From Globodera rostochiensis (taxonomy: Eukaryota > Nematoda > Chromadorea > Rhabditida > Heteroderidae), in the NCBI GenBank assembly GCA_018350325.1, contig JAEVLN010000016.1, positions 62,001 through 126,000 on the forward strand: 64,000 nucleotides of DNA, given 5' to 3'. Under the pieces are notes generated by a model. It saw nothing but the letters and a program-made list of their open reading frames with translations, was not told the origin of the DNA and searched no databases. Position 1 is the first letter of the stretch. Each line of letters opens with the position of its first letter. Below are positions 11,036 to 22,600 of this stretch, piece after piece. Position numbers and translations under genes: made by a program.

Positions 11036-11683
11036 ATATTCCACCTTACTGTCTAACTTTTCCTTCTATCGGCCTTTAGTGTTTAAAAAAGTCGTTTTTC
11101 CTTAATTTTCAAATTTTAAACCGGTTCAAAAACCGCTTTAATTCTCAATTTTTAGTTTCTATAGACGAATGCATAATTTTGAAAGCCTATATAAGCGATT
11201 TTGCCCATTTTTTAATCAGTGGACAACTGAGTCCCCAGTCAAAAGACACTTCAGTCCCGGGTCTGTAACTCGGCTCCTAGAAGTCGGATCAACTTCTCCC
11301 ATGTCTAAATCGCTTTGTCTCATCGAGACCTATTCAACGACATATCATTTGTCGAAATTGGTTCAGAAACAAAAAAGCCGCTATACTTCACTCTTCTCTT
11401 TCTCGTCATGTCTTCTCCATCTCTTCGTTCGGTATGGCGCCTTTCATCAAACCTTGTCTTTTTCTCTGCCTGCACTCTTCTTCAATGTGCCCTCTCCCCG
11501 ACCCTCGGTACAGCGCCCTTTTCGCTTGCACTTACCCATCCATCCCTCTTTCTTCTCATTATTTTGCCTTTGCTCTTCTCCAATCGATTCTTCTATTTTA
11601 GTCCCGCAAGCGTCGCTTTTTGAAATTCTGAATTCTGCTTTTAGCGTCAACATTCTCTAATTGTCATTGTTATTCTGAACTCG
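11036..11683. other. Repeat-derived upstream region of the CBX gene
   Basis: 11060-11350 is a diverged copy of the large inverted-repeat family (AAACCGGTTC, CAACTGAGTCCCC, TCATCGAGACCTATTC). From about 11380 the sequence becomes pyrimidine-rich with CTTCTC/TCTTC tracts up to the ATG at 11684. This could serve as promoter or 5' UTR, but I see no defined site. Confidence 0.45.
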
Positions 11684-13418
11684 ATGGACCCTGATCCAAT
11701 TGACGGAGATCAGGTCTACGCGGCGGAGCGATTGTTACAGTCACGAACCCGACGGGGACAGCAGGAGTTCCTGGTCAAGTGGAAGGGGTGGAACAGCAAG
11801 CACAACACTTGGGAGCCGAGGGCCAACATTCTGGACGAGCGACTCATCCAAGAATTCGAGCAGCGCATGGGCAGTCGAGCACCGAAGCGCCGCGCGACAG
11901 GCGCGCCGCCGAGCAGCAGCGGTAGAAAAGAAACAGCCACGCTTGGGATATCAACTGCCGAATTGGAGCCGCCTCAGCAGAAGAAAAGTCGACGGGCCGA
12001 CCCATCACCGAACCGCGCCAAAACGGATACCGCTTCTGGTAGGAGGGAAAATAATGAGTTCGATGGCTTCTTTTGATATGCTGCTTGTCGTTTTGTTCAG
12101 ATGTCACTTCGCCCTCAACTTCCATGAGCACCCGTCGCTCGAGTCGCCGCTCATCGGCTGCCAAAGAGTCCCGTGAGAGCAGCGTGGTTAAGCCCAAGCC
12201 GGCAGAAGCAGCGGCCAATGAGTCAAAGCCGCCTGCAAAGGATTCACCGGTGATGGCGCTCAAGACAGTCAAAAAGGTATGGGATTTTCTAATGTGAAAT
12301 GATACCAGAAGTCAAAGGAGAAGCTGGAGGAAAAAAAGGCGGAGCCAAGCACTGGTACGGATCCGGAACTGTCGACGGAGAATGAGGAAAAGCCGGAGGA
12401 GGATGGGAAGAAAGCCACTTCGTCTCAGGATGCACAGCCGAAAGGAGCCGAACCGGTGGTGCCTCTGGAGATTTATGGTTGGGCCTAAAGATAGGGGCAA
12501 GATAGGCATAGGCAAAAGCCGGAACATGATGTGTTTGGTTCCGACTTAGGAAATTGTTATTTTTTAGTTGAGCACACCGTGAAGACAGAGAAAATTGAGT
12601 GTGGAAATGTGCAGGAACAGTTATCCTCGACAAAATCAACCAATTCTGGAACTCCCCTCGAGAATGGGCAACACCCGAAATCTGAGATGACCTCAAACGA
12701 TGAAGAACTTGTCGGTGAGGACGCCTTCATCATCACAAATGAATCGGACCCGGCCGCAACTCACAAAATTCAAGTGTACACTTTGAGTGACAACGGCCAT
12801 TCCAGTGAGCAGCAGCAAGAAACGGTGCCGAGCGGGAGCAAATCGATGTCTTCCACGGAAGTAGTGGTGGACGAAGAGGAGGAGATTACGCTGATCAAGG
12901 AAGACGACCAACAGCCGAAGCAGAGCGTGGCAGAGACGGTTGGTTCATCGGATGAGGGCAAGGCCAACGCCAACGGGCAAAAGACGGCAGAAACGGTCGT
13001 TGCCACGGTCACAATTGACGAGGAAGAATAGTGGATCCACGATGAGGTTACAGGTGATTAGCCTAACGATGGTTAATAGTACGGGGAAAGTCCGTCTAAC
13101 GTCCAGAATGGGCTTAATGATTGAGCTAGTAATTTACAAAAATATATCTTACGGGAAATTTAAATCCTTCGGGCGTTATTTCTTATGAATTGTTTGCCGA
13201 AACATTCTCGGGTAAGGGGACGACCGTCTGGCGACCGTTTTTGCCTTACAAACGAAATTTATTCTCTTTTTAAGACGACGTGGAGTGATGAGCAACCAAA
13301 ACAGAAGAACCCTTCCGCCGCCACCGAATCTGTCACGGAACCCTACCTGTACAACGGCTCCTATACCATTACCGACGTAACCGCAAATGAAACTACGTTG
13401 ACATTCATCGAAATTTGA
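11684..13418 (+). CDS. Polycomb/CBX-like chromodomain protein
   Basis: Exons by splice phase are 11684-12038, 12101-12276, 12309-12477 and 12568 onward. The N-terminus (about residues 9-62) is a chromodomain with [18 protein letters not shown] and NILD.RLI, the aromatic-cage and Polycomb-type signatures that bind methylated H3K27. The middle is long, acidic and Lys/Ser-rich. Exon 4 either stops at 13029-13031 (387 aa) or splices by a weak donor to an exon at 13276-13418. That exon ends with [16 protein letters not shown], which resembles the C-terminal Pc box of CBX proteins that contacts RING1 in PRC1. The exon 4 to exon 5 join is uncertain: ACG|GT donors near 12940-13008 are phase-compatible, but the consensus-looking CAG|GTGATT lies after the stop. 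AAE at the chromodomain start favours Pc over HP1. Confidence 0.85.
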
Positions 13419-13676
13419 TCGGATCCTTTTAATCCAAACATTCACGACGGCTCCGACTCCCCAAATTGGATTGTTAATCGTTTGCCCTCAATATATTTTC
13501 CTCCGAAAAAATTTCGTTCTATTAGACTCTGCTGCCAATATTGTGTGTTTAAATTAATTGAAACTGATCATGAGTGTTCAGCCCGACTCATCGTGGGCGT
13601 ATATGTCGGGATGATAGAATTGCCGAGGGAATGTTCAATTATAGACAAACAATTACTTACTAAACTTCGGTCATTT

Positions 13677-15763
13677 GTTTAGTCGCAAGCCCAAGTGAGA
13701 GATGAAATCTGCCATAACTTGGTTCAGTGACCATTTGGAGATTCAAACAAAGGAGTTTCTAGGGGTATTCGGGGGGCGTAGATTCAGAATCTGGCATTTA
13801 TATAGACCAATTTCGAGTCCCGGACCCGAATTCGTATTTTTCCGAAATTTCAAAAATCACATTTATTGCTCAAAATCGATGGAAATGCATGAAACTACAA
13901 CAAGAGAGTCGGATTCGGATTCTACGCCCCCCGGGCTACCGGTCCGAATCCCCCCCGTCCGAATCCCCCCCAAGCCAAAAAAGGTCCGAATCCCCCCCCC
14001 CGGTCCGAATCCCCCCCAAGCCAAAAAAGGTCCGAATCCCCCCCAAGCCAAAAAGTGTCCGAATCCCCCCCAAGCCAAAAAAGGTCCGAATCCCCCCCAA
14101 GCCAAAAAGTGTCCGAATCCCCCCCAAGCCAAAAAAGGTCCGAATCCCCCCCCCCCGGTCCGAATCCCCCCCAAGCCAAAAAGTGTCCGAATCCCCCCCA
14201 AGCCAAAAAAGGTCCGAATCCCCCCAAATTTTTTAAAAAGCAAATTTTTTTGCCAATAATTAGTGGCATAGTTCTTTGATATTAAAGTTTGAACGCCATT
14301 AATTCGTCAACTGTCATAAATCAAACATAATCCCTCTTCATTTCAATTGCAGATATTTTATAAAAATGCAATGCGCTCGACAATTGTTTAAGTTAGCAAC
14401 AACCAAAAAAAAACAACGGCGAGTGGACCCAAGACAAACTGGGCGTTGATCATCGACCTCTCAGTGGTTTGTTCCTAATCCTTCAACAACTACTGTCTTT
14501 CTTTTTAGTAATGACTGACTTCGAAGTTGGCGAATACTCAGCTTTCGTCGCTGTTTAAGACGTCACTGCAAAATGAACCACGAAACCCGGACGTGAACAA
14601 TTTAAATCAGGGTAAAAAAATGAACTGAGTAAATGTATTACTGATAAATTTAAGTTGGGCCAAGATATGAATTTCCGCTTGTTAAGCGGTCAAAATATCC
14701 ATGGGGACTCTGGAATGTGCGTGGACGGGTGAAGAAGCCTTGCCAAGAAGTCAAGCCTCGATGGAAGCAACCCATTTGGCAAATTCAGGTTAAAAGTTTA
14801 AGCAAATTTTGATTAAAAAATGCATTTAAAACTCAAAAAAATAGACCCCGTCATTTTGAAAATCCTGGACTCTGGATCCAGAAAAAAAAGGCACGGATCC
14901 AGGTCCACAGGACGGGCTCTAAAAAAAGCCACAGATGTTTAACTTGAGGCCTTTTCTCTCGCATTACAGCGTCTTGAACCAAACCTCCTGGACTTCCCGG
15001 CGGCAGAAGAAACTAAGAATGATACACACGGATGATCAGAATGAAAACGATGCGGAGAATTTTCTTGAAGTTCACATTCCACTATTAGCGATCACGATTA
15101 TTGGCCCTCATTCCTCCAAGATCAGGAGATTTTTTGTTTATTAATTATTATTCGATTCCACCAGCCTTGATTCGAATTAATTTTCCATTCCACTTTGATC
15201 GCAAAGTTTAAAATCAAATAAATGATGCCATCAATTATTGGGAAATAAATTTTGGCTTTTTTAAAATTTGGAGGGATTCGAGACATTTTTTGCTTAATGG
15301 GATTCGGACACTTTTTGATTTAATTGGCTTTGAAAAAAGTTAGAAAAAAATTTTAGCTTTTTAAAAAATTTGGGGGGATTCGGACCTTTTTTGGCTTGGG
15401 GGGGATTCGGACACTTTTTGGTTGGGGGGGATTCGGACATGGGGGGCATTCGGACCGGGGGGGATTCGGACACTTTTTGGCTTGGGGGGATTCGGACGTG
15501 GGGGATTCGGACGTGGGGGATTCGGACGGGGGGGATTCGGACGGGGGGGATTCGGACGTGGGGGATTCGGACGGGGGGGGGGGGGATTCGGACCGGAAGC
15601 GGTTTGTTTTCTTTACTTTTCTTCACTTTTTTTGGTGTCAAAACTGTTGGCAAAATGGTTATGCGGTAATAAAATGCAAAAATGACGCGCTGTGCCACTA
15701 TAAATTAGGGGTGTTGTGGTTCATGTGACAGATTTCATCTCTCACTTGAGCTTGCGACTAAAC
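13677..15763. mobile_element. 2.1-kb fold-back element with nested tandem-repeat TIRs
   Basis: The outer ends are about 35-bp inverted repeats: GTTTAGTCGCAAGC at 13677 and its inverse GCTTGCGACTAAAC ending at 15763. Both extend inward through GAGAGATGAAATCTG. Inside lie two mirror-image arrays. The left one (13945-14226) has units of GGTCCGAATCCCCCCC plus AAGCCAAAAAA. The right one (15370-15595) carries the inverse GGGGGGATTCGGAC units. The interior (14240-15370) is AT-rich; its longest frame (14935-15144) is unremarkable, so I see no transposase. A short relative of the terminal units is at 46540-46615 with an inverse stub at 46743. Confidence 0.8.
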
Positions 15764-15853
15764 GCACATATGACCATGACTGTATTATGTTCGTCGGGTC
15801 CGGGGTTCGAACCGAAAAGGATTGTCAGATCGGCCCCGAAATTTAATTTAAAC

Positions 15854-16541
15854 TAGGGTTGCACGGGACCGGGAGTTCGAAAATGACCGCGGGGCGGCTG
15901 CATTTGATCCCGATGCCGATGTCGGCCGTTTATTTTTGCGTCGTACACTAAGCGGTGCGGGGATTTTCTCATATCCTATACAAGATAAAATTGATTATTA
16001 AATAACAAGATTAATTACTCATTTTGGCCCTTTTGTCGTATTTTGGGTTAAAGTATGAAATGTCGTGTGTATGAAGTGTCGTATTTTGGGTTAAAGTATG
16101 AAGTGTCGTTTTTTTGCTTAAAGTATGAAATGTCGCATGTATGAAGTGTCGTATTTTGGGTTAAAGTATGAAATGTCGTTTTTTTGCTTAAAGTATGAAA
16201 TGTCGCGTGTATGAAATGTCATCCTGCCGTGAGTAGAGGAAAAACGATAAACAAGTTTGCAGTCAAGCGGGTTCGAACCCAACACTCACCATAAGAATTA
16301 CCGAGATGACAAACCATTAGGCCATCGACCCACTTTGGGGCACATAAGTAAAAATGGTTGAAATTGTGGGTCGATGATGCCATCATTAGGGGTGTAAATT
16401 TAGTCCCGGTTGGTCCCGGTCCCGGCGGGACCAAAAAACCGGGACCGGGACTTTCAGATTTTAAAAAGTCCCGTCCCGACCGGGACCGGGACCTGAAAAA
16501 ACCGGGAAATCCCGTCCCGGTACCGGTCCCGTGCAACCCTA
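15854..16541. mobile_element. 688-bp hAT-type element with TSD ATTTAAAC
   Basis: It starts TAGGGTTGCACGGGACCGG and ends CCGGTCCCGTGCAACCCTA. It is flanked by identical ATTTAAAC repeats (15846-15853 and 16542-16549). The interior holds a short tandem array (about 16030-16225) of TTAAAGTATGAAATGTCG-type units, a tRNA-like segment (16264-16333) and a CCGGGACC-rich inverted cluster (16405-16530). No transposase. It lies about 130 bp upstream of the PHKA start codon, so it may affect that promoter. Confidence 0.92.
16264..16333 (-). repeat. tRNA-like (SINE-type) segment
   Basis: On the minus strand the segment has an A-box-like TGGCCTAATGGTTTG and, about 35 nt later, the B-box palindrome GGGTTCGAACCC. 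Spacing matches a tRNA gene, but the acceptor and T stems do not pair properly. It is more likely a tRNA-derived SINE head or pseudo-tRNA than a functional tRNA. It is carried inside the hAT element at 15854-16541. Confidence 0.5.
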
Positions 16542-16669
16542 ATTTAAACCATAACAATTCCGATATTATTTTTGTATTTCGTCGGTTTATTTCTGCGAGC
16601 GTTTCATTTGACTATTTCATCCTTGATTCAGAATCTGATACAGAAGTGAATGACCCTTTATCAGGGGAA

Positions 16670-19600
16670 ATGCGAGCTCGAAGTCAATCTGGTATATAAG
16701 GTTCTTTGCGACTATTTAATTGTTAAGGTTTAGGCGTTCGGCTTGATCAGTTAATGGTCGTCGTCCAGAAGACAATTTTATTATCCCAAGGTGGTATGCC
16801 TGAAGTCAAAACCTGTTGTAATTATTGTCTTAGATCCCGTCACCGGACTATTCGTCAGCAATCCGGAACGATATCCATGTGAGTTTCCCAATTCATTTGA
16901 TACCATTACAGGCAGGGGCGTACCAAAAAATTATTAAAAATTAAGGGTTTCTGTGTTTTTTTTCTTTAAAAACTCCCCCCCCCCCCCCTCGGGTACGTTT
17001 CTGATTGCAGGTTTCAGCTCATGCGTGGATCCGTGACAATGTTTACGCGGTTCAAGCCGTGTGGGCGATGCATCGGGCGTATCAAAAAAGGGCGGAATTT
17101 GATGAGGATCTGGTAAAAGCGCACGAATTGGGCCTTAACTGTGTGAAGTGCATGCAATCTCTGGTTGGTTTCTCATACTATTGGAAATACCTATTTTTTG
17201 TTAAGTTGGAATGTATGCTGAGGCAAGCGGACAAAGTTGAATTGTTCAAAAGACATCAACGGAAATCCGATTGCCTTCATGCAAAATATTCTGCAAAAAA
17301 CAAAGCGACAGTTATCGGAGACAACGACTGGGGTCATCTGCAAATTGACGCAGTTTCAATTTACCTTTTAATACTTGCACAAATGACCGCGTCGGGTACT
17401 TTTTTACGATTTTGCACAGTTCGGAAATGGACGATTCGGCTGCACGAATCCTATTCAAATGACTTTCGGTGGAATTGAATATTTATTGTTGTCGAAGTGT
17501 TCTGTGTCCATTGACGAACCGTCCATTTCGATCAAGACCATGCCCCCCCCCCATTTAGTGGAATGGTTTTGTAAGATAAAAGTATGAAGAAAATGGCAAA
17601 ATATGAAGATAAGCCCCTAATGATTTAAAATTCACTTTAGGTTTGCAAATTGTTCGAAACTTTGACGAGGTTTTTAGCCGCATTTAAAAAGTAATAGCTA
17701 TATATTGAGTTTGCAGGTTGCTTTTGTCCAGAACCTCGTCTACTACATTGAAACAGGATATCGAACACCGGTAAGACGAACTTAACTATTCAAAAAGTTT
17801 ATTTTCACTGAAGGACTTTGGGACTTGGGAGCGTGGCGATAAAACGAACCAGGGCATTCGCGAGTTGAATGCCAGCTCAATTGGCATGGCTAAAGCTGCT
17901 TTGCAGGCAATTAACGATGTTGGAGATCTTTTTGGGGACGGCTCCAAAGGCTCTATCATTCACGTCCTTCCCGACGAGATCCAACAATGCTCTGCAGTTC
18001 TCTGCAATATGGTCCTCATTCTTCAAATTTATTTGTTTTATGGGAATTTTAGCTTCCACGTGAGAGTTTTTCCAAGGTGGGCTTCCATTTAATCGGCGTT
18101 TATTTAATGGCCATTTGGTTCTTTTGTTTTTGTTATCACAACAACTCCGCTTAAAAAGCGCTTCTAAAATTCGAATTTGAGGAAACTGACGCCGCTTTGC
18201 TTTCCATTATATCTTTCCCTGCATTTGCGGTGGATGATTCTTCGCTTGCAACTCTGACGCGGGAAACAATTCTTGCGACTTTGGGCGGCCGTTACGGCTG
18301 CAAGCGATTTCTTCGCGACGGCTATAAAACGGCTCTCGAGGTGTTCAAAAGGAGTGCATTTGCACAAAAACTTTTATTTCTCAGGACTCTACTCGACTCC
18401 ATTACATAAACTGTGAATTGCAAAAGTTTGAAAACATAGAATGTGAGTGGCCTTTGTTCCTTTGTAACTTGTACATCGATGCTGTTTATCGGAAGGATGA
18501 AACAGCTGTAAATGCGTTATGGAAACAACTTCAGACGGTGGGTGTTTTGTTGGTTTGCCATCGAATTCTTTTTTTGGCTTATCGATTATTGCTTTCTGTT
18601 TCTCGCAATTGAGGTGCTGGCGACGGGGGTGCGTCTGTAAAGTCGATTTAGGTATTTGTTAGGCTGCTGAGTAAGGGCCTCAGACCGAAAATATTTAAAG
18701 GATGGCAAAGTTAAGTTCGGCTATTAGACAATACCTGCTGATGGCTGCTCCTCTCCGTTAGCTTGGGGCAGTACTCCCCCTCCGGCACTTTTTCCCATTG
18801 TTTTTGGTGGCTCTCCCCCACCTTTTCCGGGTTCATTTCCCGGTGGCTGTGCCCTCCCTACACCTTGCGGGAGCGCTGCCCTTCCCACGCCCCCTCCTCC
18901 GCCGTCCGGTGGATTAGTGCCCTGAAATTTAAATCCCCCCATTGAGTAACTGGTGAGGGCGTAGGCGGGGGGTGCAAAGCCGACGTAGCCGGGAACGTAG
19001 CTGTTGAACAGAGGAAACTGTGAAAAAATTTTCAGTTGAAACCTTTAAAATCCATTTACATTGGTCGGCCCACCTCCATAGAGGGCTTGCAGAGATGCCG
19101 AATGGAAATGGGAGCATAAGAGAATAGTAATAATTATCTTGCTAGCGCGTTCAATCATCTGAACGAATATTAGGTGAATGAAAATATCTTTAGATAATGA
19201 TTCCCGATAGCAGAGAATCTCGGCTGAACTTTGTGCAACTCGTCCCCGAGCTTTTTAAAGTGCCTGCGGACAAAGTCGATATGGAGCGTCTAAAACACGG
19301 GTCCCAGAATCGGATTCCGGGCGGGACAATGTGCGTTCTATAGTATTGGAGGAGGGGGATGGGCTTTGTTCGTCCTTTTATAGGCCTTCTCTATTTGCCC
19401 CATTCCCTTTCGACAGTCCTTTCTTGTGGGCGCAGTCCCTTTATGTGCTCTGTTGCCTTCTCCATGACCGGTATCTGACTCCCGCTGAATTGGTTTTGCA
19501 AATATTCGCAGTGTTTGGACAAAACAAACATTCTTTTCCAGGACCCTCTCAGCAGGCGATTGTTGGCCACAGAGAAAAGACCGCCCTGTGAGGTGCAAGG

Positions 19601-22600
19601 TGGGTGCACTTGGGGGAAGGGGGGGTGCTTAACCGTTCATTTAATGTTTGAACGCCGGTTCAGTTGTGGTCCTTGCCGAAGACCGGACAGTTAAGGAAGA
19701 ATTGACACAAAATGACATTGACGTGCAAATGGTAAGTGAACTTGAGTCGAAGTACGCCGTGCTGCCTGCATCAATTTTAGCCAAAATTTTGCAAAGGTTT
19801 TACATTTGTCAAAATGTCAATTTGTTTTATTCATTAGAGTAGGCCAATCAACTAAATTAAATTTGTCTGGTCGTCCTGCCGACAGAGATGTCCAACTGTT
19901 GAGCACATCTCGACTTTACCATGTCGGAAGTAAACTTGTCGCTTTTACACCCCAGGTTTGGAATAGGAAGTTTCAGGTATTTTTTACTTAATTTGTCAAG
20001 TTTATGGACGTGCGTCGGTCGCATTTGGTGTATGATATTCGGGTGCTTATGGACGAATGGAGCTCTGAACTTTATTACATTTACAACAGCTGGAACAGTG
20101 TGAGCATTAGCGGCCGCCCTCTCGTCGTATGTTTTCTTTTGCACAGAATTATTAATAAACGGGGCGGCCGAAAATGCGACACCAGCGGTTGAAGCGCAAA
20201 CAAAAAACAAAATCTGAGAGACTTTTTTTACGCTCGCCCTGAAATAAAAGCATTTTTTGGTGTCGCTACGGGGAGCCTTAAAATAAATTTTGATTTTGCA
20301 AATTTAATTATTATATACAATACTTCTAAGGTTTTGGTGATTTCTAACAACATGCTGCAGACGGTAAATGCTGTCTTTATAGAATTTGCAATTTTTGAGC
20401 TAGAACAGTATTATGGACGACGACACTTCGCGTTCTTTCATAACGGACGTCACTCAAAAAAGCCAAAAGTCCACCGTATTGGGAGCTCTTAAGAAAATCA
20501 AAAATGGTTATATCGGAGGTGCTCGGTAAGTTGACCAAACAAAATGTTGATAGAATCAAATAAGGGTTGTGATGGGCGACATTTCCGACTTTTCCTCTAC
20601 AACATCCGTTAGCAAGTTGGAATTTCAAGATGGAACGGTTGAAGAGTTTTTTTCAATTGACGTTGGAGCTCTGCCGAGAAGCCTCCCTCGAGAAAAACCT
20701 TATGAGTCAGGTGCTAACTTTTGTAATGTTCGGTAGATTTTGTTGGGTAATTTTCTTAGGTACTCCTCGCGGACCATTGAAACGGTCTGATTCGGTGAGG
20801 GGACGTTGGTTCAAGCAGTTCAACACAGTGCAAGCGGCATCCATGCGGTTTTGAATTCGTTGTATGGTGCAATGATAGCACCCGATTTTTAGGCACCGTT
20901 CGATCGTTTTGGATAGTAATGACGCGGGTAATTGATTTTCATGGACCATTTTTGCTTTTTATTGGGTGAATCTTTTTTAGATTTGTTAAAGTTGCGTTTA
21001 GCCAATGCGGCAGCAAAGAAAATAATGAAGCCTACTGTGGAAGAAGAAGAAGCGGTTGCAAATAAATTTTTGATTTTTCCTATGAAATTTTTGCCACACC
21101 AGACTCAGCCTCAAACCCATCTACTTTCTTCCTACCCCGATTCTATTGGAGACAACAACAAGGAAAGGTCGGGTGGATGGACACGCCCTTGTTATGTGAT
21201 AATACAATGTATTCAGATTACAACACAGCCAATTGGAGGAGATGAAAGTGTCTGACCTTATCACAATGTTGGCCGAAACAACGCTATTGGACGAACAAGC
21301 CAGCATTATCCATTTTCTGTGGCTTAAACTAGGCCCAAATTTCGACACCAAATTGGGCAGTTCTACGGGAGTGTCTGTCCGCCTTCTCATCGAAGAAGTG
21401 TACATTAAAGCATGCGAGTCGCGAGATTGGTCCTGGGCTCGTCTCGCGGCAGGACTGCTCGGAAAACAGTTAGACGAATTGGAAAAAGCGGGTGCATTTT
21501 GAGTTAATGTTGGGAAGAATTTAAGCAAGGCCTTTTAATTTCTGTAAATTCAAAAACTTCGACCCAATCCTTTTAAATTGTTGACAATAGTCCAAATCAG
21601 GGACGTAGCCAGGGGGGGCGGGGGGGGGGAATTCCCCCCCCCCCCGAAATGAAATTTGAGAGAAAAAAAAACAAGAGGGGGGACCCTATTGTTTTACACT
21701 TTTACAACTTTTTGATCAATTTTCTTAACAAATAGCCATCAAAAATCAAAAAATTTTTCCCGGCGGCGCCTATCGGCACCGCCGGGCCGCTCCTGCCGCG
21801 CTCAGACGGATCAATTCTCCTCTCCGAAATTTTTTTCTAGCTACGTCCCTGGTCCAAATGACCTAATTGTCTTTTTTGAAGTGACGCATTTGTTGGTTCG
21901 ACAGAAGCAAATCACTGTTGGAATGCCGTCCAAAAATGAAGAAGCAATAACAAGCCCAAAAAACAAAGAAGAATTGCGTCAAATTTTTAACCGATGTTAT
22001 AGTGAAGGTATGTCAACTTTCCAAAATGGATGTACAAAATTAATTATTTCAATGCAGATCCGAACTCTCTCATTTTGGCTCAGGTTCTTCTGCTTTCTCT
22101 AACGAAGGGATTTTACGATTTTCAGGAGCTGATTGTTTCATTGGGCTCATTGGTTAGAACGGATCCGAAATTGTTTCTTGAAATGTTTCGTCTGCGTATT
22201 AGCTTGATCATACAAGTGAGAATATCCATACAATTATTTTCGATCATTCCCAAACACTTTGGAAGTTAGATTTTAAAACATTTGATTTAGTAGTTGTGTA
22301 ATTTAAATTCTCTCAACCTGAATTCCAGGTGCTCGCAAGTGAACTTGCGAGACTCAGACACGTCAACGCCGAAACGGCCAGCCAACAACTGTTGTCAGTT
22401 AGCCCGTTCGAACTGAAGTGCATGCTTCTTTCGTTGTTGAGCGGCCGACTGCTCGAAGAATCCGGGGGGCCAGGCACTGAAAATGAATTCGGTGTTAAAG
22501 AACTGCGGACGGGAATTGGCAGTTTTCGAAAACAAATTGAGGAGAGAAAAGTGTCCTCGACAATTCTTTTAAAAAAGTTATTTTTAATTTAAGTCAATGC

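Noticed and set aside
11169..11660. 163-codon plus-strand frame upstream of the CBX gene
   Set aside because: Its first half is a diverged copy of the large inverted repeat, and the rest is a pyrimidine tract.
14935..15144. Possible transposase fragment inside the 13677-15763 element
   Set aside because: The 69-codon frame has no transposase motif.
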